DNA from: Rhodamnia argentea
Lineage: Eukaryota > Streptophyta > Magnoliopsida > Myrtales > Myrtaceae
Reading direction: 5' to 3'
NCBI RefSeq assembly: GCF_020921035.1
Contig: NC_063153.1
Coordinates: forward strand, 17,422,001-17,486,000
DNA: 64,000 nucleotides
The notes below the pieces were generated by a model that ran no database searches, was not told the DNA's origin, and saw only the letters and a program-made list of their open reading frames with translations. Shown piece by piece: positions 1 through 11,700 of this stretch; the first letter of the stretch is position 1, and each line of letters opens with the position of its first letter. The translations under genes and the position numbers were made by a program.

Positions 1-2299
1 ATGGCGTAGTGATATTTGACGAATTCTGCACCAAGATGGTCGACCCAAAGTCGCGCGCCACATCTCAACCTCTACACACGCACTAGCAAAGGAGGTGAAA
101 CGAAACATTCGCCGCTCGACTTGTCTCAAAAGAAGTGCAATATCAGCAAAAATGATGCATCTCTGAATAAAACAGAAAATTGAAGATCAGAAAATGGATG
201 AAAACAGCCAGAAATAGGCATCGATCGTCTGTAACAGGCAGACCCTTGTGTCGGAAGGCAAAGTCGAAGATGCAGAATTATGGCTCTGATTCGATCAATA
301 AGTGAAAATGAAAAAGTTCATGGGAGATCCACTGAGAAATCAAATTCCAAACAGTCCTTCCATGGTAAAGTCATGTATAAAATACAGTACATGCAAGGGT
401 GAGGTTGCTTACTCATCCATCACAAGAGTATACTGTGAAGGTAGGACATGTCATTGCTTCCCTCCAAATAATTGAACTGAATCAGGTGGAAAAAGTAGAC
501 ACTAATCTGGCAAGGTTTTGGTTACCAACTCCCAACTCAAGATTTAAAAATGCTGTCAGATCCAACCAAATCAAGACATTGACTCCCAACTCTAGGACCA
601 ATCAAATCCCAATTGGACATCTAGCTTACACCCTATCCACAACCGAAACCTCATCATAGGTGCGCCCTTTATGGTAAAATTACTTTCCAGGCGTTCTTGG
701 GGAGGGATCCCCGGACAGGTGAACATTTACTAGGACGAGGGTACCAAAGCATGCTTTGGCTGTATAGTAACAGGGATGTTTGATAATCCTCTTTGGAGCC
801 TCAACAAGAGTATGATCTCCAACCTGGATGATGTACATGAAGATTCTGTCAAGCTCTTAACGCTCCTTGGTCACAGCAATACCTTTACAGGCGTGTGGCA
901 CATATCTATACTATCAAGTGTAACAGTCACTGGTCATCCAGTATGTGAGGTTAATGAGAGATCTATGGGAAGCTCCTCTCTTTTCTGGATAATCCCCTCC
1001 GACCTCATAGCAAGAATAAGAAAATGAGGTTAATGGCCAATGAATGACTAACTGACACGACTTCAGACAGTGTGCGGACATCTAAGAGTGCTCTTCCCTG
1101 AAAGGAGAAAAGACCTGAGCATGGATGGAAAAAACCTTAGCATGGACGGACTGCTGAAATACAGGTGACAGTGTGAGACAATCATTGCTTTTATAAAGAG
1201 ATGAGGAAGATGAAGAACACAATCGAAGTTCCTCTGAATGAATAGAATCATTCTTTATAGCAGACTAACAGTGACAATAGCTAAAAGGAAGATTAATCCT
1301 CCTACCATACTTGTGCAAACTTATCTAAAAAGTTCCCTTTGGCACCTGAGACACTCATTATCATATGGATATGCGAAAGGCCAAATCTAATTTCTCGAGC
1401 CGTACGAGGAGAAAACTTCATATACATTTTTGTTCTTGATTCAACACACTTCCACTTTAGTGTCCGAGTAGGAAGATCCAACTAATACGAATCCTATTAT
1501 ATCAATTGAATTGAAGTAATGAGCCGCTCAAGTCTTGGATTAGAACAAATTACTATAATTCATCCCCTCCTATATATGCTTGTGAGAATAATTTGATAAG
1601 CCAATGATTTTTTTCCACGACCCCTAGATGCCAAAGGCATCCTTGTGGTGTAATGGGTGCTACTCTCCTATGCGCTATTCATGGTGCTACATGTCACCCC
1701 TCTTCCAGGTCCCCGGATCACACACACTTGAACAAGCATGATGCAATAGAACTCATCGATGTATTTGATAGCTTCTCTATGACATAATGGAGCCATTTCT
1801 GCTACCAACAGATAGGAATCATACAACATATTGCAATAACAATCTTAGAGCCACAGACCACATAAAAGGGCTTCAAATCTTTCAAAATCCAACAAAATCA
1901 TTCATCTCGAGCTATACCATTAGTGCCTTTATGATGAGATGCCCAGAATCCCATCGACTACCGACAAAAATCATGATTCACCCGCCTACCGACACGGCGA
2001 AAGGATAGCACACTCGGGCACGATCAGACAATGGTGCATGGGAAAGCCTAGACCAGTGCAGAAGACAGTCTACCATACATCACCTTCTTTATTTTCCTAC
2101 TAGCACAAATCGAAACAGTCGAAAGCCTAAGATTATTACAATCCTTATTCAATATCCATACACGATATCCACGTAATGTCTTGAGACATTTCCAGCATCA
2201 AAAGGCACAACAACCTTATAACACCACACGAGTAACTCCAGTAATAACAGGACAAGAGAATACATGATGCGGATTAACTAATTAATCAGAGATTAAGAC
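1..2299. other. Intergenic DNA, no gene assigned
   Basis: I see no reading frame here that resembles a known protein. Open frames at 399-659 and 776-1027 are short, low in conserved motifs and not bounded by convincing splice signals. The segment may contain untranslated or intronic sequence of a gene lying to the left of the window, but nothing in the sequence proves this. Confidence 0.5.
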
Positions 2300-2602
2300 T
2301 TAAGAGGCGACACGACCGACGACAGGGTACTTAGCTTCGAACTTCTTCTCCCAGTCGTTGAGGACGCCGATCTCCTTCTCGGAGAGGCCTTCGAGGGAAG
2401 GAGAGACGTCTTCGTCGTTCTTGCTCATCTTGGCAAGAGCCCGGCTTGCGTCTTTGCCCGCGAACATGGCGTACGCCCCGCCGGGGCCGTAGAACGACTT
2501 GCCGGTGGTGACGTCGAAGACCCGGCCCTTGATCGCCACGTAGATGGGCTTCGAGGGGTCCGTGCCGTTGAACTGGATCAGCTCGCTCGGTTTGAACTCC
2601 AT
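2300..2602 (-). CDS. MAPR2: Membrane steroid-binding protein 3 / MAPR2-like, cytochrome b5-like haem/steroid-binding domain
   Basis: A single-exon gene of 100 residues starting at ATG 2602 and ending in TAA at 2300. Nearly the whole protein is one cytochrome b5-like haem/steroid-binding domain of the MAPR (membrane-associated progesterone receptor) type: an opening segment FKPSELIQFNGTD, the strand YVAIKGRVFDVT, then the SFYGPGGAYAMFAGKDASRA core and a C-terminal LNDWEKKF helix. It lacks the N-terminal membrane anchor of the longer MSBP1/2 proteins, which fits the short Arabidopsis protein MAPR2 (At2g24940) in length and sequence. MAPR proteins bind haem or sterols and modulate P450s and hormone responses; the ligand cannot be read from the sequence. 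The coding region is much more GC-rich than its flanks. The upstream 60 bases carry a GA-rich 5' leader. Confidence 0.93.
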   Translation of the reverse strand: MEFKPSELIQFNGTDPSKPIYVAIKGRVFDVTTGKSFYGPGGAYAMFAGKDASRALAKMSKNDEDVSPSLEGLSEKEIGVLNDWEKKFEAKYPVVGRVAS

Positions 2603-3806
2603 AGCTCGACCTGACGATATGGTATGGCTTTGGTGTGGTAGGAGTGACCCTGTTCTTTAAGGAGAGAGAGTGAGAGATTGCTTGGATCCGTCACCAGTCA
2701 CCTCATTAAGAAAATTGGGCCCACAGCAAAGAGAAAACTCCACAATGGAGCGGACAACATTATTACCTTTTCTTCTGTGGTCGAAGGACAATATTCTTAC
2801 CTTAAAAAATATTTTTTTAATATAATAATTAATAAAAAAATATTTTTGTTTAGCAACAACTATTTGAGTCTAAATAATTGACTAAATATTTTCCATTCAA
2901 TTTTTATCGATAATATATGTGATTATGTTTTAAAAAATATTTTCCTAAATTACCCATTTTTCTGCAAAATGAAGCAATCCAAAAACTCTGATAGTGAATG
3001 TATGCTGACATATGGGTCAGGAGCACAGCGACGTGAACACTCTTTGGTTTACGCATTAGGTGCGTGTAGATATTGGCCGCTAGAATTTCATCTATTCTAT
3101 AGAAAAGCTACAGAAAAGTTGATTCCCACATGTCGTGACTTTCCCTATGACCCAGCCCATTTAAAACCGGATAACATATTTTTTTTCACATAAATAGAAA
3201 AGTCTCCCACTTTCTTCTTCTTTTCTTTCAGACCAACACACTGATTTACGAGAGCACTAAGCATTCAGTCACAACTCATTTCAGTTGCGCCGACAAATTT
3301 ACCATGTTGGAATTCTATTGCCAGAACTCACAAGCCATCATGATCGGCATTTGCCAAGAACCACTCACAAAATGCACACATACCTGTATTTGCTTTTGCT
3401 TAGCCCATATATCGTGCTTGCTACAAGATCAATCATATGTTACTAGGAAATCAGAATCTGATGGATGCTTAATAAACTACAGTAATCAGAGTTCAACCAT
3501 CCTGACAAAAAAGTCTTAAAGAAGTGACAATAGATGAAACAGTGGATGAACCATCATTTTCAGATGGTGCCTTCTTAATGCAAGAGTGGCATTAACTGGG
3601 GAACTAAGTTTAGCATCAGTAACCACCAACTCATTTTCTCGACAACTACAGCGATGCTGATGAGACCTTGGTAGATGATCAATCAAGACTGCACCACTCT
3701 GCCGAGGACGGATCCAAGGATAACAAAATGGCTAACGGAGAAAAATTCACACCAGCACTTCCTCCCATACTTGGAGATTGATCTCGAAATTGTAGGCACT
3801 GTTGCG
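2603..3806. other. Intergenic: MAPR2 promoter side and EMC4 3' flank
   Basis: AT-rich sequence between two minus-strand genes. The part next to 2603 must carry the MAPR2 promoter and leader, and the part near 3500-3806 the EMC4 3' untranslated region. Short open frames at 2678-2881, 2969-3193 and 3304-3519 show no family resemblance. Confidence 0.5.
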
Positions 3807-6800
3807 TTAATGTAGAGGAATGCCCCCACCTGAGTATTCGACCTCCTGAAATACACAAAACATTTTTCACATTAGCCTTCATAACAGACTAATACCATGT
3901 AGCAGCCAAAAAGCAAAGGCATATCCTGCAGGAAATTTACATGCCCTTTGGCCATCTATGTTGAGTGATGAATTCATGGTAACATAAATAAGTAGAATAA
4001 CAAGCTAAGTTTGCAAGAGTCAAATTTTAGGATATTCAAGCCCCAACATTTCTGGGGAAACAAAAAACCAATTCATGTCCTACTGAGTGTCTACTTGGTG
4101 TAGCCATGGTTGTGTAGACTGAAGCAATGCCGTGAATTGACATTACTTGTACGTATGGGGAGACATGTTCCAAAATTGCAATATCTCAAGGTTGGGGCAA
4201 CACAGCTATCTAAAAAAGTATGTAAGCTAATGCAGCTGTGAGAAGTTTGCCCAACACCTCGTGAAAACTACAACACCTCTTTTGCAGCAACCTGCAGTTA
4301 GAAAACTGTACCAAACATGCTCTTAGTTAGGTTGCCTATGTGATCCTATGATTCCTACTACACCGGTACATGACAATTAATGTTATGCAAGGCTCCTTAC
4401 ACGAAGGAAATGAATTACAATCTAAAATGTTTTGAACTCCTATCATTTATACAGATATCTCTGCCACTGATTTCCTTTGAACAATACACTAGTTGAACAG
4501 ACAATACAGGAGAAAGGTCGCAATTCATCCAAAATGAAATTTTCAGCCACAGTTTCCTAAGGAAGTGCAGCTTGCAGAAATAGTAGAATCAAACCTGTGC
4601 TGGAGGTAAGGATGATACCCAATCTGATGCGTGTGTAGGAAGTAGGCCAAGTGTATTAAGCTGCCAAGAAGAAACAAATTAACACAAGAAAACATACCCC
4701 AGATCTTTCTGTTCTCCAGATCTGCAGGGCCAAGAGAGAAGGACCCTCCTCAAGAAATGCTTCTGTGGGTAGAGGGAAGAAGTCCCTAATGTAAGCATCT
4801 CACCTTCCAAACACCAAGTGCTAAACCTCCCAGATTGAGGGCTATATAGAGTAACTTTGGCACAAGAAGTTCAACCTTATTGTCCTTGTATGGCTCAAAA
4901 ACTGCCATGTGACAGAAAAAGAACTTTCCTGAGTATGACAACCGACTAAAATACAATACAACAAGCAGAATAGGTTAAGAACATTAAGGTCCCCTGCAAA
5001 AAGGTCCATCGAACAATCCACTTTCAAAATAGTTCCACAAATCATTCATGGACCTTTATTTATGTACTCAAGCAAACACCAACCAGATATCCACAAGTGT
5101 CAATTTGATACCCACACTTTTAGTAGCTTGAACTTGTATTGCTACTGCTTCACCTGCTATTGGATTCATGCCCCTCTGGCAACCATTCACAACCCCAAAA
5201 AAGCACCCAAAATAACAAAAAGGAAGGAGGGGAGGGGGGGACTCTGCTCAATTTTTATGACTACAGAGGCACTTCACTTCACAATATAGATGCCAGGGCA
5301 GATGAACCCCACCAGATGTTCTCAGGCACCTGACTCACTCTCACAGATTTCCACTAAGTCTCGTAACAATATTATCCAGATCTCCATTTAATTAAGCAAT
5401 GGTAGCATAGCCAGGATATAATCACAACACATTCAGTGGTCAGAAAACCACATCAGCAACTCGCAAGAAGTTCACCTTTGTGATGCTGTTGGATCTCTAA
5501 CTTAGCATGCGATTGAAACCTTATACACTCATTTTGGAGGCTATTGTTGTATGTTTTGATCAGGTACCAAACACATATTCAAGCAGATAGTACAATTTTG
5601 AGACAAACTAAAAAGAAAAAAACAGAGTCGAGCAGAACTTAAGCAAGATTCATTACTTGTACACCCTGCTAAGCCACAGATGTTAGGGCATCAGTTAATC
5701 ACGTTCGATAGTCAACGCATCCCCCGGGTCAATGCGAACAAGCAAATGTCTATGCCAATCCACTACTCGAGATTTGTGCACGTTTAGTACTTCTTTCCAC
5801 GAAGACAATAGATCGTAGTTGCAAATGTAACAGAAGTACTTCAAGCCATTAAAAAACCACAGGCCAATCTATCTACGAGGCATGTACTAAACGGATTCAC
5901 AAACATGGAAACTTATAAAAGAAGAAGAAGAGGACATATACAGGATTAATACTAGCTATGTCTCAATTTCATGTTGGATTAGCAGTATTCTTCTCAAAGA
6001 TTAATAGAGAAAAAACACACAATCTAGATCTAAGAGCATGCATCAAGCTAACCAATAAGGAGTGAATCATTCATGATCAGTAATTAGCTTACCCTTTCCA
6101 ACTCCCTGAAGAGCACTTATTGGCTGCCAAAGGGCTGAAAACGTGATACCAATGCTAAAGAGATGGACAGTGCTTCCAGACATCCACATCATGAACCCCA
6201 TCATCATCAAATTCTTGAACGGGGCTTGCGCCACCTCCCACGCTTTCTGTTTAGAAATCACAGGAGAACAATTCGCACCTTATCTTATTGATGCTCTGAC
6301 TGAAACTCTTCCACCACATTGAATTACAACCCCCCCCACCCCCAAAAAAAAAAATAAAAAAAAAAACAACCTTTTGTTTGATTAAATTGTTTAAGACTAA
6401 ATTACATGGACCTTTATATATCCAAACTATATGTTTTCTACATCCTGATGTTTAAACTGAGAAAAAAGGCCGAAAACGATAAGTATAGTGGTTAGAACTG
6501 AATCTTAACACTTACACAGGAAATAGGGGTCAAAACCACGTTCTTCTATATTCTTTGTTACGTTAGCTCAAACATATACAGTTTCAGATCCAAAGATCCT
6601 CACAAGACTAGTAATAGCAGTTCCGAAGAGGAAGGAGGAGTACCTGAGCTTTCCAATTAGCTTCAGCGTCCTTCTTTTGTCGAGTGACCGCAGAATCTTC
6701 CTGCCAACAAAAGGACAAGGAAAATGATTGAACAAACACCCGAATTCGATGCCCAACCAAACAAATCAAGAACGTGCGAACTCAACCGACGAGCGTACCT

Positions 6801-6927
6801 GATCGAGAGAGGCGCGAGAGAAACCGAGAGGATCGGGGATGTCGCGAGAGGCGAGCGAAGTCGAATTGTCGGTGAAATCGATCGCCCACCGTCTCCCCAT
6901 ACCCATCACCCCTTTCCCCTTCTCCAT
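3807..6927 (-). CDS. EMC4: ER membrane protein complex subunit 4 (EMC4)
   Basis: A six-exon gene encoding 180 residues. Coding exons, read from ATG 6927 to TAA 3807: 6799-6927, 6644-6700, 6093-6246, 4804-4901, 4595-4660 and 3807-3845. All introns start GT and end AG, and the frame closes exactly. The product is the EMC4/DUF1077 family: N-terminus MEKGKGVMGMGRRWAIDF, a charged linker ending KKDAEANWKAQKAWEVAQAP, a hydrophobic hairpin (about residues 70-105, with LMMMGFMMWMSGSTVHLFSI), a second membrane segment around LLYIALNLGGLALGVWKL, and a tail SSLPPAQEVEYSGGGIPLH. EMC4 is a core subunit of the ER membrane complex, which inserts tail-anchored and multipass proteins. Orthologue of Arabidopsis At5g10780. 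The largest intron (4902-6092) contains nothing recognisable. Confidence 0.95.
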
Positions 6928-7780
6928 CTCCACCTCCTCTTTTCTTGGGTTTGGCTTTCACTTGCTCGCCGCCGGTTTTGGTCGCTCCGCGATCGATATC
7001 TGCTGATCTTGCTGGTCTTCTTCCTCTCCTCTTCCGCCCTTATCTCGCTGGTGGCTTTTTCCTCGAAAGAGAACTCAGAGCAGGCCTTTGCCGTTTTTGA
7101 TAGGCCGAACGGAGAAGACGACGAAGAAATCGTTAAGGCCTTTTCCGGCCCAATACCACCCTCCTTTGTTCTCCCTTATTTTATCTTTTCTGATAAATAA
7201 GATTTTAAGATTTTCATTCTAGAAAAAAAAAAATTCATTGGCGAGTTATTTGGCTATTTGTTGAGCAATCAAAGAATAAAAATTTTGAAATTTCCCACGC
7301 TTTTGCCGTTACGTGTAAATAATTTTTTCGGAAATCGAGATATTCTCCGCTAAAATTGATTTAAAAAAAAAATGGAGGTTCGTTTATGTTGCCCAGACAG
7401 AATTCCGCCCGTTTGCTTTTATTTTTCAGGATAAAGTTGGGTGTACTATTTTTTTTCATATGACAAAACAGATTTTGTTAATTGATGATTCAGATTTGAA
7501 ATGGGAATTCATGAAACATCGGCACATGTTATGCTATCAAATCAATTGGTACCGGAATTTTTAACAAAGGCTAGTACATAGATGAAAGAGACTGATATTG
7601 AAATCCCAAAGTAAAATATAGTATTCTATTAAATTAAAGTCCTTGAAGCTTAAGGCGAGAAGTAGAATCAACTTGGAACTGGAGAATTACATAATGTCCT
7701 TTATTTCCTAATGAATAGAAGAGTTTTCAAAGATGATGCTGAGAATCATTGGAATCTACATTTCGATTTTAATGTGTTCC

Positions 7781-7990
7781 TTTTTTTTTTTTTTTTTTGG
7801 GTTTGGGTCTATTTTATCATATTCTATTTTCCAAATCACAGTATGCGCGTTATGTGCTGTATGCAGATTGTGAAACCCTGCTTTCTCACTCATGCGTCCC
7901 CATCCCTAACTTTGTTGAGAAGCTGGGAAATCGAACTAACCACCTCCTCCTTCACAAGTGGGAAGGGTGGCCATTGGGGCCAGCGATTTT
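7781..7990 (-). mobile_element. tRNA-derived SINE-like element
   Basis: Read on the minus strand, it has a pol III A-box-like TGGCCCCAATGG (7970-7981) and a B-box-like stretch with GTTCGATTT (about 7927-7936), roughly tRNA spacing apart. About 130 bases of unrelated body follow, ending in a run of 18 A (T run 7781-7798 on the plus strand). Possible flanking duplication around TGTGTCC at both sides, imperfect. Organisation matches plant SINEs; family not identified. Confidence 0.5.
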
Positions 7991-8150
7991 CTACTGTGTC
8001 CTTCGATGATGACATTCTGTGAGAATTTTGTACAAGAGGTTAGATTCTATTTCCCAGGTGAAAGACAAACATGAAATCCAAGAGGCCGGCCTCTTTGTAA
8101 GCCTAGCATTGTTTCCAGGTAGGTACGTTAGGATGACCCTGAAGGGTCTG

Positions 8151-8520
8151 ATACCAGGACAAACCTTAAAAGTTCACCTAGTCAAGACAAAGATTTTCCT
8201 GCTTCTTCTCATTTAGTTCTTCAGTGTTGAGTGACAAATCTGCCTACAGTTATGATGGAAATGAGCTGTATCGAGCCAACTTGGCAAGTCGAAGCAGGTT
8301 CTTGCTGCTCTGCAAATTGCATGTATTAATACCAGGTACAAACCTTAAAAGAGATGAAATGTTCACCTAGTCAAGACAAAGATTTTCCTGCTTCTCCTCA
8401 TTTAGTTCTTCAGTGTTGAGTGACAAATCTGCCTACGGTTAAGATGGAAATGCGCTTGCGCTACATCAAAGTAACTTGGCAGTAGAAGTAGGTTCTTGCT
8501 GCACAGTAAATAGCATGTAT
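8151..8520 (+). repeat. Tandem direct duplication of about 180 bp
   Basis: The segment beginning ATACCAGG at 8151 is repeated from 8329 with about 85-90 percent visible identity. Both copies carry the stretch GTTCACCTAGTCAAGAC and the phrase TTCAGTGTTGAGTGACAAAT. The copies end near CTTGCTGC. It lies immediately downstream of MGD1 and is not coding. Confidence 0.8.
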
Positions 8521-8730
8521 CCAATGCTTTTCTCTTTTTATTAGTAGGAGGATAACTCACTCCTCCCTGAAGGATTACACAGACCTACATTATGTATGAT
8601 TCAGCGATGAATATGAAACCACTACTGTTACAAGGAATCAGTATCGTTGGAAAAATCTACATCATCAAAAAGCTTCTCACCCATGTTTCCATCAAACCAT
8701 CCAGCCTAAAAGCTGGTCCAGGAGATCAAG

Positions 8731-11700
8731 CTATGTTGTTTTGTACTGAGGTACGAAGCTTCTTTGCTTGACCAACTCGTGGAGATCATGAACAATCTTG
8801 AACACCGCATCAGGCCTAGCCAGCTTCAATGCATTTTGTGACATGGCCTTGAGCTCATCCGCTTTCGGGCCGAACCATTCTGCCACGATGTTGGCTATCT
8901 CTTTTGGTGATTTCGAGAACTTTCCAAATCCATTTTCCACAACGTACGGCACATTTCCCACTTCCTGTCATCAGCGAAGTTAAAAATTAGTCGGAGAGGC
9001 ATTACAGAATTCAGCCAGCAATCATTAGGAAAGTGCAGTGGAGATACACTCCCATAAATGGAGGGAAATAGATTAAGAAAAATTCACATTTTCCAGAAAG
9101 GCAAAAGACATAAGCCAGGTTTTCATGGAAAGCCAGGACCCAGCTCAATCCAAATTAGCCTACAGATCATCAACACCATTTGGTCCTCCCACAATGACCA
9201 ACCATTTTCATGAGCGCTTCACAGTTGTTCCCTCACAAATGAAAACCACCTTAGGGTGCCCTCTCAATCTATTCCCAGTTGGAGCTACTTTCATTCCCTT
9301 GGCAGTGGCATGTGCGCACACATATATTTTTCAGTAGTTCCTTTACTCAAAGACAGCATTCTCATCTTTGTCATTAGATAAAAACCACAACGGCTTGGTT
9401 TTTTAGCTGCACTGATTTTCTGGAGATAGCTTTCCTTGAGCATGTGATATATCTAATCTCAAAGGTGATCAACTCAGCTTAGTGGCTCTAGAAAAGAGGT
9501 GCAAAACATAACATCTGAATGCTATATATAGTTCATGTTGTACAATGATCATCTGTGCCACTTCACAACCTCCAGTTGTTTATTCATAATTACGTCTTAT
9601 ATCCATGGACAACATAACAAACTCGGTAGATCCTTGCACATATTTTGAAAAATTACATATTCACGTTGTAACTTTATATCTAAAGGACAGCGAATTTTTC
9701 AGAAGAAAGTTTCAGCTCTCACTTTCATGATTCATTTGTCTACATAGAAATGCTACACCTATTCTGTGAAGTGACACGTTCCTTGGAGAGGACAATTGGG
9801 TACAACTTGTATCACCCACAATATGCACACAAATAAATCTAAAATGAGGATTCTTTGAAATGGTACTAAACTGAAAGAGGGCAAAAAGAACATTTTACTT
9901 CAAACCAAGAATTACCTGCCCTGCTATATAATTATTAAGAATGATAGGGAGACCTCGAATCATCGCCTCTGCAATGGTCCCAGGGCCCGCCTGAGAAGAC
10001 ACTTATCAGTAGACAGTTAACATACAACATGGGAATCACACGTTCAATGGTCCTAATAGGTTTACCTTTGTAATGATGCAATCACAAGCACCCATGCATT
10101 CCTCCATTTTGGTGACAAACCCCTTCACCTGGATAAACACATGGAAGAACAGAAGCATGCCAGTTAATTCATATTTCTTTCATTCTCAACAATCTTATTA
10201 CTTGACTTTCTGCATAAGCATTGCAATCTTTGAAGTCATATTAACAGTGAACAAAAGCATCCACTGGTAGCATATAAAAAGGGAAAAGGGAAAGAAAAAT
10301 GCAAAATTAAGCTTGCAGAAGGACATAGAAATAAGTCAAATTTGATGGACATTATTAGAAAATCAAAACCAGATATCCTTCATTTCAAAAATTAGATGTA
10401 AAAAGTTAAAAAAAAACAATCAGAGGCAGCTCTCATAGCATGTGAGGTTCATTTGCCTGATAGAAGTATGGCTACAAGCATGAAAAATGATGGTAAAAGT
10501 ATGCTATGTTAGTATTTTCCTTTCAATTGTACGCAGGAAGCAACACATTGACAAAGGCAGATGTGATTGGGGCTGTAGTAGTGACTTCAAGGATAGACCC
10601 ATCAAATACCTGAACAGGAATCTTCCAATCAATTGAAAGCAATCTATTGGCGAGCTTTTTGTTGCGGCCGCAAATAACAAGGATCTGACCAATTGGCTTC
10701 ATAAGATCCTCATCATACAATGCATCACCTAGTGCACGAGCAGTGGCTTCAATTGGACCCATTCCTTCTCCTCCTCCCATCAACATGACAGCTGGAAGAT
10801 CCTCATCCATACCCAGTTCTCTCCTTAGTTCATCCTATCATCAGAAATTGAAAATGGAGCTTAAGGTACATGGATCTTCCACAGGAATCAAAATTGTAGC
10901 GAAGCGGTTTAATGAAAAAGGCATGTACTCAACCCAATTTCAATTGATTGGTCATAGTTTAAAAAGAACAATAGCATATAATCAAAGTTCACAACTCCAT
11001 TCTAATGTCAACAAATGCCCGTGCCGGAGCACATTCATATATGAATGTTCCTAAAATAATTAAATGCCATAATAAATTTTCTAAGACACAATCCAGATCC
11101 ATAATATAATTACAGCTCCAGCTAAAAATGCTACATATCTGTCAAGGAGATAAGACAGCTTAACATATGGAACCAAGTCACCAACCTTTGGCCGGACAGG
11201 CTTAACGAATGAAGGTCTCACAGGAAGGCCATACACCTTAATCTGTGAAGGCTGCAATCCAGCTTTCAAGGCCCTCTTTGCTACCTCTGCTGAAGGGCAG
11301 TAACATCTAGTCACAAGCTTATGGAACCTGGGCATGGAGAAATCCAAATCAGAACCACACTGAAAATCTGAATTAACAAGAGCAACAATGTTTGACAGAC
11401 CATGTAGGATGGCAAGTGCTTAAATCTGTGACAACCGTGGTAAAAACGATCTTCTTTAGAAGACCCTTCGCCCTTAGAATACGAAGCGGAACATGTTGCA
11501 TAAGTGGATGCACACTAATAATAATATCAGGTTGGTACTTCATTAGTCCTTTGGCAACCTCTCTGCAAATAAGCAACAGGATAAGATGAGTATTCATCAT
11601 TGTCACGACAGAGCCACAAAAGAACATATAATTAAATCAATAGAACCACTTTGCTAACATTATGCGAGCATTTGAAAAACAAAACAAATGTTTTGTCGTA

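Larger units (their letters stand above)
6928..8730. other. Intergenic between EMC4 5' end and MGD1 3' end
   Basis: No gene. The stretch holds the EMC4 promoter and leader (an open frame 6724-7200 on the plus strand is antisense to EMC4 exons 1-2 and its leader), a SINE-like unit (7781-7990), a tandem duplication (8151-8520) and the MGD1 3' untranslated region. Confidence 0.55.

Noticed and set aside
6724..7200. 158-codon plus-strand open frame
   Set aside because: It overlaps EMC4 exons 1-2 in antisense and continues into that gene's leader; no family resemblance.
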